Part shown: piece after piece, positions 47,601 through 59,600 of the stretch
How positions within the stretch are numbered: position 1 is the first letter of the stretch
Layout: each line of letters starts with the position of its first letter
Assembly (NCBI RefSeq): GCF_051020765.1
Contig: NC_134936.1
Location: 4,711,045-4,775,044, forward strand
Reading direction: 5' to 3'
Source: Lasioglossum baleicum
Taxonomy: Eukaryota > Arthropoda > Insecta > Hymenoptera > Halictidae
DNA: 64,000 bases
The notes under the pieces: model-generated
What the model saw: the letters and a program-made list of their open reading frames with translations, nothing else
What the model was told of the DNA's origin: nothing
Database searches by the model: none
Translations under genes and position numbers: made by a program

Positions 47601-50600
47601 TGGGTTCGGAACTAAACGTTGTTTGACCTTATACGAGCATATTTTGAGCTGGGTGAGGGCTCATTCGAAAGAGGAAGGTTCAACGCAGCGCGCTTTTCTC
47701 ATCTCATAAGCCAAAAAAGTCTATTGGAGACAGAAAATGCATTGAAATCTGCGGGATTTTTTCCTAGATTTTTTCTCTACTTTGGGCCCTCATATTATTA
47801 ATTATTAACATAATCTCGTTAACCTCGTGAGAAAAGCGCGCTGCGTCTATTCTTCCTCTTTCGAATGAGCCCTCACACAGCCCACAATTTGTTCTAATAA
47901 GGTCAAACAACGTTTAGTACGAAACCCATATTTTCGACCCAAAATCTAGTAAGATTCTAGTAATTTTCTAGTTACAAATCGAGGGTAGACTACCCCCTTA
48001 AGGGGATAGTATAGGCTAGATTTGTAACTAGGAAATACCTAGAATCTTACTAGAAAAAGGGGTCGAAACATGGGTCTGCACCATGTAGTTGTTTGACCTT
48101 ATACGAGTATGTTTTGAGCTGGGTGAGGGCTCATTCTAAAGAGGAAGGTTCATCACACCACGCTCTGGTCATGATTTTAACGAGATTATGTTTATATCTA
48201 ATAATATGAGGGCCCAAAGTAGAGAAAAAATTTAGGAAAAAATCCCGCAGATTTCAATGCATTTTTCTGTCTCCAAAAGACTATTTGAGTTATATGATGA
48301 CCGTGGCGTGGTGTGATCAACCTTCCTCTTTAGAATGAGCCCTCATCCAGCTCAAAATATGCTCGTATAAGGTCAAACAACTACATGGCGCAGACCCATG
48401 TTTCGGACCCAAAATCTAGTAAGATTCTAGTTACTTGCTAGATATTTGCTATTTACTAGAATCTTACTAGGTTTTCGATCGAAAAAGTTGGTACGCAGAG
48501 TCGATGGATGACCATTCGAAAACGTCGTCTGTCCTTCTTTTAGAAAGTTTCTTAAGGAAGGTATAGGACAATAGGGATGCTCTACGCTGACCTGAAATTT
48601 TTACCCCTTGCTGGGTAAAAGGACGGATGACGTTTTCGATCGCGCGGTTACCCATCGACTCTGCGTACCAATCTGCAGGAAATACTAAACATGTGTTTGC
48701 CGTAAATCTTACAGCGGTCCTTCTCGCGTCCTGTTTTTCGTCTAACCGTCCCGTCGTTTTCGTAAACGTGCTACAGCATGCATTTCGAATTTCGACACTC
48801 TAAATGCCCTTCCTAAATTCTTTAGAAAAATCTTGCGGAAAATCAGTGTCGTTCGAGCCGCGGTAGAGAGAACATCTCCAAAGACTTGTCAATTCAAAGC
48901 TAACGGTTGCTATTAGTTGTGTTTTTGATAGTGATATTTAAACTAATCACTAGACTGCGGATCTTTATGCAAAATTAATATTGGCTGTCGCTATTACAAG
49001 GGACAGGAGCCAGACAGATATTTGATTCTCACTGTGATCATTTTAAGAAGTTGAAAATAATACTATGGTGTTTTGAAATTATTTTAATCTCTCTACTGTA
49101 TTAAAATGCACCTACTCATGTTTGCTACAAATGCATGAAATCCGCGGTCTAGTGATTGCATTACCTGATTGTTGTGTTTTGTGCAGCAGTACAAGGGATA
49201 TGGCAATTATTATTAGTGCATAACCATGTGTTGACAAATGTGAACAATGATTGTGAGTGTGGAGAAATTTCAAGACACACATTTCGAAGCAACAAATGGA
49301 TTTACGGCTGAATACGTGAGTTTTTAATACAATCAGTTTCTGCTTCTTCTCTTTTTTTACGGTAATCTCGTAAACTAAAGCCAACCGCCAAATAGTCTAA
49401 AGAGAAATGTTGTTCAGATTAATGGTCTTGACCACATATCCAAAGCTCATTGAAATCGGATAGAAGCTAGTAGTACATCGATCCCATAGATTTACAAGTA
49501 AAGTTTCTCGCGATAATCTCGTAAACTAAAGCCGATCGCCAAAAAGTCTAAAGAGAAATGTTGTTCAGAATAATGATATTGACCACATATCCAAAGCTCA
49601 TTGAAATCGCAGAGCATTCACATGATCGAGAAACTCTTGTTCGTTGCGATGTCACGGCGTACCACCGACACTCGCTTGCCGGCGCGGCGCGGCGCGGCGG
49701 CCCAGGGCGCGCTCTGATTGGTCCGTGTTTTTCGTTAATAACTCCTAAACAAAGCCGCAGTTGACATTGGTGCAAAGGAAAATGTCTCTTAGAATGGTCT
49801 CGGGAACCTCCCACTTCAAGGAAGTACACGAATTTTGGGACGCCCTGTATATGGTATACTAAAGTTGTTGCTATCTACATTATCTTATATGTATATATAC
49901 ATTTAGTAACACACTTCAGCTGTCACAGCCTGCATCAGTCTTATTATTTACTCGCTTTTTAGCCACCAGTATATTTTGGTGCTTTTGTAGTATTTATCTT
50001 CGATATTTCTCTTAGGGAGAGACATATTGTAGACTAGTTTTGATCTGAGAGAAAGGTCATTGCTGTTAGGATTATGTGGATATAGGATCCTTTTTATCAC
50101 TAGATTTCCTCTCTATAATAGGCATATTATTTGAATCTGTGATTCTACCCGTTTTGTCTAATAATAGGTAAGCTTCTGGAGGGATATTTTCAGTATTGCA
50201 CGTTCTCATGTAATATTCGTCATTTGGGTATAGCAAACTAGAAATTTTATTGTTGTTTCTTATATGTCTAATTTTCGCGAAATAATCTCTATTTAATTTT
50301 ATCATAAAGCTATCTATCCTTGGTATATTTGCCGTGTCATATAGTTTTTTACATGTTTCGAATTTTTTGAAATTCGATTCTCTACTCCTATATACACGCG
50401 TACACGCTCTTAGACATTTACGTTCGAATTTTCTAATAGTTTCTATTATATGTGGGCTCGTGTTAAAGCAAATAGGGCAACCATATGAGATTATAGGTCT
50501 AATCAAGAGCATGTTACATAATTTTTTAATTTGCGGATTAGGTAATCGGAATGGAATATTTTGCTGTTAACCATGAATGCTTTTCTAGTTTTTTCCATTT

Positions 50601-53600
50601 GTATTTTGATATGTTCGTTTAGCATTATTCGGTTATCTAAGTAAATGCCGAGGTATCGTACTAGATTTTTGTGTGGGACTGTTGTATCGTCAATTTTTAT
50701 CTGGAATGATTTGCAGGAGTTTCTAAAAGTTTTGCTCTGTTTGTCTATTTTTTGCTTCAATAAAATAGTTTCGCATTTTGTTGGGTTTATTTTTAACTTC
50801 CAGGTTTTATAGTATTCATTTATTTTGTTAACTATTGATTGTATTTTGGTTTGGAGACTTTTGACGTTTTTTCCTGTAATGTATACTATTAAGTCATCTG
50901 CGAAAAATATGACTTTTATGTCTGTTGAATCTGGTATATCAAATAAGTTCGGAATTTCTGCATTGAAAAAGTTAAAAAGAATCGGAGCTGTACCTGTTCC
51001 TTGTTGCAGGCCATCTTCCATTTCGAATAAAATATCTTGGTGTGTGTTTGTGTAAAATTTTTTGTTCAGTAACATGCTCGTTAGTATTTTTAACAGGTGT
51101 GATTCGCAGCCTTTTTTTCATTTTGTATAAGAGACCTTTGACCCACACTGTGTCAAAGGCCTTTTCTAGATCTATAAGGCAGGCTGCCACATTCTCTTTA
51201 TTAAAAATAGCTGCGTGGATATCGGATGTTAGTTTATGTATTGCATGTATTATACTTAGTTGATGTTTGAACCCGAATTGTGTGTCCGGAATTAAGTTGT
51301 TATTATCGTAAAATTTTTCTAGAGCTCTTTTTAACCTGAGCCACTGACCCGCTTATACGTCCGAGCTAGGTCTCGGCTCCGAGAGCGGCCGCGAGCCGCT
51401 TGCCAGCTCATGAGCCGCTCTGAGAGCTACGAGCTGTGCATGCCTGCTCTAAACAATATACATTTTCGGGTTCCGGAGCCGACCCAACTTCGGGTACCCG
51501 CCCACCCCTATACTGTAAAACATTTTTCACTTTGTTTTGTTCTTCTACTGGGCATCGAAAGAGTTAGGTCAGAACCTTTGGTAATTATTTAGAAGTTGGA
51601 CTTCTTCTCCGATTTTGATAAAATTTAAATATGTTATAGATTTCGACGTTTTGAACAACTTTTTCCTATACATGTTACTGGCGCTCGATTTTAGTTTCCG
51701 AGATATTCGTAAAAAACTATTGCGAATACTGTATTGAATTTCCGTATTCTTGCACGCTGCATGGCAACGTAAGCCTGTCCCGGCGTGGCGTTTGTTTACT
51801 TATTGTTTCTAAACACGCTGTGGAGATGAGAGAGAAAACAGGGTTTCACTCTGGTCACACATATATAGAGTGAGCTTTTAATTTTAAAAGACTACTTCTG
51901 GGTTTTCGTATGCGTGGTCGGGTCGGCCTGACGGCCGGCCCTCTCCGCCCCCTCCACCTAATAATCCTAACTAATTCTGATCGCTGATTTTTTGCATTCT
52001 ATATAGTGTCACGTCGCTTTACTAATTTTTCGAAATGATTTACACGCGAACTCTAGCGACACCGGGTTTTTATAATCCGAGGGCCGGGCCACGCTCGGCT
52101 GCACGATACCTGGTCCAGCCGGGACAAAACACATTAGCAGACTCGTAATTCTTCAACCGAATGGTACGAAATTTCGGGCGCCAGACACTCGGACATGTCA
52201 CGCAAACGTTCTCTCATCTCCACAGCGTGTTTAGAAACAAAAAGTAAACTAACGCTGCGCCGGGACAGGCTTACGTTGCCACAGAGCGTGCAAGAATACG
52301 GAAAATTCAATATTAGCAATAGTTTTTTGCGGATATCTCGAAAACTATAAAATCGAGCGGCGGTAACATGTATCGGGAAAAGTTGTTCAGAATGATGACC
52401 TTGACAACATATTTCAAGGTCACCAAAAACGGAGAGGAAGTCCAACTTCTAAATAATTACCGAACCTTTTAATAAACTCTACAGGATGTCCCAAAAATGT
52501 TGTCCTTCCTTGAAAGGGGCCATTTTCCCAAGGTCATTAAAGGTAAATTTTTCCTGTACGAAAATGTTCTCCGTGATTTGTTAAGGAGTTATTAACGAAA
52601 AACGCGGATCAATCAGAACGCGGCTACAGCATTCATTGGCATTGGCATTGGCCGAGCCGGAATCCGTCCGCCATGACCGCCCTTTGATTGGTCCGTGTTT
52701 TTCATTAATATTGGGGCACTCTGTATGTTGTGACGTCCGTCATCAGATTCCCTCCTTACTTTTGTAACACAAGCATTTTTCCAAATTAACATTAATATTC
52801 GAGAAGACTGCTTCCATCGACACGTCATCACTTTGGAATGTAATCCCGTCAAGCTCCAGCGATTTTGGGAATAACAGTTTCTATCCATATAACACGTGTG
52901 TATATCATGAGACACATAACGTAACTGCTTTATTTGAAAGTAATGAAGACGACATGTACAGTCATAGAATAGGAACATACATAGATTCGCTTGTACGCAT
53001 CACCCGATGTACGCGCCATCTGTACATTTTGATATAAGTTTAACTAATTAATATACATAATAAATTTAACTAATTTTGATATAAGTTTCAAGGCCTGCTC
53101 CCGCAAGCGTGCGATCCTATTGTTTCCCCCGAAGGATACACCGCGCGACAATCCCCACCAAGATCGAGATCGACGAGCGAAGCGATCGAAATCATCAGAC
53201 AATTACGATCGACGGTTCGAACAGTCAGTACCGCCTCTGTCTCCAACGATTTATCCTGAAGAATTATCATAAAGACTTAGACGGAGAATCAACTCATTTT
53301 CAAAAGGAAACCCCTTCCACTAGGAAAATCTCGACTCCTAGTGGGGACTACCCCCACCAACGACAGTGAACCATAAAGCAGTGTGCCCAGAAGGGATACG
53401 TTTTTTCGCGCATGCGCGTCCAAAACAGTAACGTATCTATGATGAAGCAATGATGTAGCCAGAGGCGGATCTAACGATACGCGGACTAAGCGGCCGCGGG
53501 GGGCCCCGGATACCTAGGGGCCCCGAGCTCTTAAAATATCTTAACTTAAAAATTTTGGAAATAATGATTTTGCAACTGATTTTTCAGGGCTATCATTTAA

Positions 53601-56600
53601 TGTAGAAGAAGGACAAACTCGCAGACACAAAAAGAGAAAAATGTGTTTTGATGAAAACAAAGAAGTCGGATATGAATTTACAATAAGAGAACATTTTATA
53701 GTCAATTCATTTTATGTTGTATGTGATAACATCAAGGCAGAACTATCTCGAAGAATTCAAGCGTATGAAGTTGTTGTACAGCCCTTACGAATATTTTTTT
53801 ATTTGAATTTATCAAAAGAAGAAAAAAAGATCGCGATGAATAAGTTGGAGGATATTTACAAATACGATATTGATGTTCATACTATTGAAGATGAATATGA
53901 CCATTTTTTAATGTTTTTGAAAGAAAACGAGGACAGCATAAAAACCACACCAGACATCTATCGAGCAGCCAAAGAAATGTCTTGCACATTTCCGAATGTT
54001 GAATTATTATTGAAATTTTTTTAACAATTCCGTTACCTAATGCGTCAGGAGAAAGATCGTTTTCTGTTTTAAAGGGTGTAAGAAATTATTTAAGGAGCAC
54101 TATGGGAGAAGAAAGGCTAAATAATGTGGCTATTCTGTATATGGAGCAAAAAATTTTAAGCCGAATTGATACTGCCAAAATAATTCATGAATTTGCAAGA
54201 AACAAAGCAAGACGGAAATTCATATAAAATAAAAAATTTGTAAAATGTATGTATGTTTTTTAATAAATTTATTTAATGTCTTATGGTATAAAATTTCTGA
54301 TTACTTTTCTTTTTTGTTTATAAATTAATAAGAGTTTTCTTGAAACTTTTTGTTGGTGGGGGGCCGAAATTTTAACCGCTTAGGGCCCCCATTTGCCTTG
54401 GTCCGCCACTGGATGTAGCAGAGCCCTGAGGCTGCTATATCGGCGGGAATGTACCGGTATAATTGACGGGACGCACAGTGGTCCAAATGGACGACTTAGA
54501 AGTGCAAAAGTCAAAGAACCAAACATGTAGTAGGCTCCATGGAGATCAATCAATTTCTTAAAATTCTGCATGGCGCTCAAGGTGCCACATTTCCTCGAGA
54601 AGCGTACTTTACTGAGGCTGAAAACGCCGCGCATGCGCGAAGAAGCGTATCCCGCCTGGGCACACTGCCATAAAGGAAGATATCGCCTGCCAACAGAGGC
54701 AGAACAGATCGAATCGTCAGAGGCAGAACAGATCGAATCGTGAGAGAGATCACATTAAATCATCGAAGCAATTCTCATCGAACCACGGAGGAATTACCAT
54801 TGAAACTCAGGGCCAGTTCCCATCCATTCTCAAAAGGAGCAAGACGAAATCAAGAAACCCGCAGGGATCCACTAACGAAGCACTTGTATAACGGACGGAG
54901 TCCGCATCGGTGCAACGATACCACGCTATTCCAAATCCATCTACCGCCAAATCCATCTAACACCACCTTCTCTTAACTTCTCCTCTACACCCGCGGGCGA
55001 TTAATCAAGAAACAAGTCATCGGATGATGTATGCGTGTGTGAAGTGGAAATCGTGTCACCAGTAAGAGTGTGAATCGCGTACCGGGCCCCATATTTGTCT
55101 TTCCCTCGAACTAGGCGGACTTGGTCTAGCCCAGTGGTCGGCAACGGCTGCACCGTTCAGTCCGATTTCGAGGCCTGTGCCTCTCACGCGTCTCGCTCCC
55201 CGTGACTGCCCTAGTGCTCAGGCCCGAACTGTATGAAATGCGCGTGGCGCCCTCCGTGGTAATGTGGAAACCTATTGATACCCGTGTCGCCCTAATGCGC
55301 CACGCGCATTTCATACGGTACGGGTCTGAGCACTAGGGCAGTCACGGGGAGCCAGACGCGCGGGAGCGCAGGCCTCGAAATCGGGCTGAACTGGTCTAGC
55401 CGTTCGAGCCAACGATCCAACCCCGAACGAGGCGGACTTGGTCTATCCGTTCGGGCACCCTCCTCACTCACGGTCAGGCGGTCTTGGTCTAGCGCGTCTT
55501 GGTCTAGCAGTCTGGGAATTCCCGAATCCAGGCCCAAAACCTTAACGAACGTATCATCATTTTCATTCGACCGCTCTCTGGGACCGGACCTGCGTGGCAC
55601 ACCCCTGCATCGCCACGTATCGCGGAACGAAAACTCGAGTACTTCGTCGAATCTCTCCCGAACTCCATCCTTTGACGTACCATTTGTAAGAATGATGTAA
55701 GTGTGCATGTTATATATGTTTTTATTGATTGCAAGTGTTATATATGTTTTTATTGATTGCAAGTGTTATATATGTTTTTATTGATTGCGTTAATGTTTTG
55801 TTAATGTTTACGTTGTGATTTTGTTTAAAAATAAAAAGAGACAGTCCCCTGCGAGCGATCAACGAAATAACACGTCGTGTCGAATCTTTATGAATTTCGT
55901 ATCGAGCCTGAATTCCGTGTCGAGCCTCCTTATAATTTGAGAGTTGTAAGCTGTGAATCGACATATATTTGTCATCGGTATATATTTGTTGTTTATATTT
56001 CGGTAAATCGGGACGATTTGTCGTCAGGACGGCCGAATTGTAAGAATGATGTAAGTGTGCATGTTATATATGTTTTTATTGATTGCAAGTGTTATATATG
56101 TTTTTATTGATTGCAAGTGTTATATATGTTTTTATTGATTGCGTTAATGTTTTGTTAATGTTTACGTTGTGATTTTGTTTAAAAATAAAAAGAGACAGTC
56201 CCCTGCGAGCGATCAACGAAATAACACGTCGTGTCGAATCTTTATGAATTCCGTATCGAGCCTGAATTCCGTGTCGAGCCTCCTTATACATTCGCGTATA
56301 AAATCCTATATCAGGGGTGGCCAACCTATGGCGCAACCGCCAAACGTGGCGCATTGGATGATTATAAGTGGCGCATTGGATCCTTGCGTCTATACTTATT
56401 TTTTTGTAGTTGACGCCATAACTGAATCCATCTTCATATTTTCAACACCCGAGAGCTCTCAGTTGAATTTATACAGCCTTCTTACTCATTAATTCGTCGC
56501 AATTTTTTGACAGTTTACAATTATAGGATTAGTCCAGTCAACGAAAAGTTGTACAGGGAAATGGAAGGAACACAATTTTTAACTTTGGGTCTTTGTTTGG

Positions 56601-59600
56601 ACTAGTGAGGAGGTAAACATACTAACAGTCCCCACTCCTAGGAGGTGAGCGGGGTGCAGGGAGGCACGTAGAAGGTCCCCTTTTTCGATTTTCCGCTTGT
56701 ATCTCGGAAACTATGTGTCCTAGCGATAAGACCATTCCACACAAAATTAAAGCTGACAAAATATGCCACAGGATTGAATCGATTCAGTTTTTCGCTATCT
56801 CGCATAGCTTCCGAGATACCCGCGCTCAAAGTTCACTAATTGTGCTGAAGAGTTGGCTAGTCAAGTAAGGCAAAACACGTGAGGCAAAAATTTCTTTTTC
56901 ACAACTAGTGAAGTTTGAGCGCGGATATCTCGGAAACTATGCGTCCTAGTGATAAGACCATTCTATACAAAATTAAAGCTGACAATATGTGCCACAAGAT
57001 ATGATAGATTAGATTCAGTTTTTCGCTATCTCGCATGCTTACCGAGATATCCGCGCTCAAAGTTCACCAATTGTGCTGAAAAGTTAGCTAAGTCAAGTAA
57101 GGCAAAAAACGTGAGGCAAAAATTTCTTTTTCTCAATTAGTGAACTTTGAACTCGAATATCTCGGAAACTATGCGAGATAACGAAAAACTGAATAGAATC
57201 AATATTATAGCACATTTTGTCAGCTTTAATTTTGTATGGAATGGTATTATCGCTAGGACACATAGTTTCCGAGATACAAGCGGAAAACCGAAAAAGGTTA
57301 CTTCTACGTGCCCCCCTGTAGCCCGCTCACCTCCTAGGAGTAGGGACTTTTAGTATGTTTACTTCCTAACTAGTCCAAACAAAGCCCCAAAGTTAAAAAT
57401 TGCGTTTCTTCCATTTCTCTCTACGCCCCCCGTATGAGCATTCATTAACTGGACTAGGTGGGAATTGCAGTGTTCAAGACAGCGATCGCCCTCTCGTCCA
57501 AAAGATTATTTCTCACTATTGTAGATTGTAGATTTTCAACTAGCGTAAGTTAATTAAGTTAGTTGCGTAATTGAGTGATCCCTTTTCCTCCCCTAACCGA
57601 AGCAAATCCTACCTCTACTTTCCAACCGCAACGATGAACGTAAGAAGGTAGAAAAACTGCTTAAGTTGTATGGCGCATCTGAACTTGTATTTGAAAAAAA
57701 TTTACACACAGAAAGTTGGCCACCCCTGTCCTATGTCATTCTCGAACGTAAATTTTTTAATTGATTCCCTCGCGATTTCTTTCTAAACGTCCAACCTCGG
57801 ACGTGACAATGTACAATATGAATTGTGAACATTTTTACAATAACATTTATCCGAGAACAATTTTGAAAAAAATTCAATCATCTTACTTTTTCTGCCAGAT
57901 CACGATGGGATCATTGTTCAGATCGCTAATGTCAATGGTGGCCCCTTTCTTGAATACGTCAGGTTGTTTGCGGACCAACAACCAGCCCAAATGCGAGAAG
58001 AAGAATCCTCTTCGCGCGTTATATGGATCTGCATCCGTGTCAGTATATTTGTGGTGCACTCTGTGATCTCTGACCCACTCATGAATGTGGTTCTGCAAAA
58101 ATGCAGGTTACTGCCAAGGAAAAATCTAGGAAATACAGTCGATCCTCCTAGAACACGGTTAATACGTGTCAAGAAAATCTTAGAAGTACCTAGTACTAAT
58201 CGAAGGGGTTGTGTGAAGATTGTTTATCAAGTCGTGCTATACGTGTTGTAAGCAAACCGTGTTATAGGAGGCTTGTCGCAAGTTTTGCATCGTGTTATGT
58301 GAATGTATGCATTCATGACAAAAATGACTAACCGTAATTCGAAACAGTAAAAAGATTGACAAAACTGAATTCTGTTGATTTGTACATTACCTTCTATATA
58401 AATTTATTTAGAAAAAAGAAAAAGAATTCCATGCTGAAAATGTTTTTTTTGGGTAAAGATTCGCAATTGAGCTACAAGAGGGTTGAATGTATACAGGGTG
58501 TTCGACAACAGGTGAGAGAAAATTTAAGGGGTGGTTATCGACGATAATATAAGACGAAAATGACGAATAAATAAAGTGTAGGTTGCATGCATACCTTGGT
58601 TCTCGTTTGGGGCCCAAGCGAGGTGAAAATGTTTAATAAATTATATTATTGGACGACATTAGACCTACCTACACGTTAAAATCCACAAGGGGTAGAAGGG
58701 GTAGCAGTAGCAGTTTTTTGCGAATATCTCGGTAACCGTTCATTCCCGCAAAATAATTCTTTCGGTTTCTTATTACCCTCCTGTCCTCATCATACGCGCC
58801 TAACACTCACGACCGCAGGCCTTGTCACTATACTAAACCGCCGCCGTGGATTTTAATGAGTAGATAGGTTCAATGTCGTCTTTTTTTCATTTTCACCTCG
58901 CTGGGGCCCCAAATGAGAACCAAGGTATGCATGCATCTGTCACTTGATACGTGACTGCCGCGCGCCTGTGTGACGTACGCAACGTACACTTGTTTTAGAA
59001 GTGTTGCCGTATTTTGGGCGGATTTTTAATTGTTAATAACAATAATAACTAAATAATGAAGCCGAAATTTTTTCCCACCTGTTACCAGAACACCCTGTAT
59101 ACAATCGTTTATGTTTTAAACAAATTTTAAACCTGTCTCATCTCAATGAATAAAACTATTATACTGCTACCGTTATTTATATTATTTTTAAATGTCGATA
59201 TTTATTTTACTATTTTCGTTATAATGGAAAATACCGTGTGGCGATGATGTGAAAGAAAAGTGGTGGAGATCAGATCTTACTTGGAAAGCGATCGTTTGAA
59301 AAATCATTAATATAAATCGCATCGGCCACTTTGCTTTATACGCTCGATGAGACCACAGTCTGTGAGCGCCAGCGGTTACACCAAGGTGCGCAAACACTGT
59401 TATAATGAACACTAAAAAAATATTATAATCGTTCTATTAATTTCTGTAATAAAATTATATACCCCCGAAATAATACAGGTCAACATCTCCGTAATATTTC
59501 ACTGTGTTGTATTGTTGCTACTCTTTTTGAAAAATGTACTCCAAAAAATCAACTTACTCCACAATATCGTAGAGAGTTTAAGTACGGTGAATGCAAGGTA

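Larger units (their letters stand above)
47287..51446. mobile_element. hAT-type element with nested insertions, TSD CTCTAAAC
   Basis: Ends CAGGCATGCACA and TGTGCATGCCTG with the perfect 8-bp duplication CTCTAAAC at 47279-47286 and 51447-51454. Only short end pieces belong to it (about 47287-47472 and 51344-51446). The rest is TTAA hairpins, a foldback arm and a LINE inserted later. No hAT transposase remains. Confidence 0.82.
53379..54667. mobile_element. hAT-type MITE carrying a second hAT element, TSD CCATAAAG
   Basis: Ends CAGTGTGCCCAG and CTGGGCACACTG with the perfect 8-bp duplication CCATAAAG at 53371-53378 and 54668-54675. Its own sequence is only about 330 bp; the rest is the hAT copy at 53460-54411. 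Confidence 0.85.

Noticed and set aside
57761..58251. Plus-strand frames near 58 kb
   Set aside because: Antisense shadows of desaturase exon 3.
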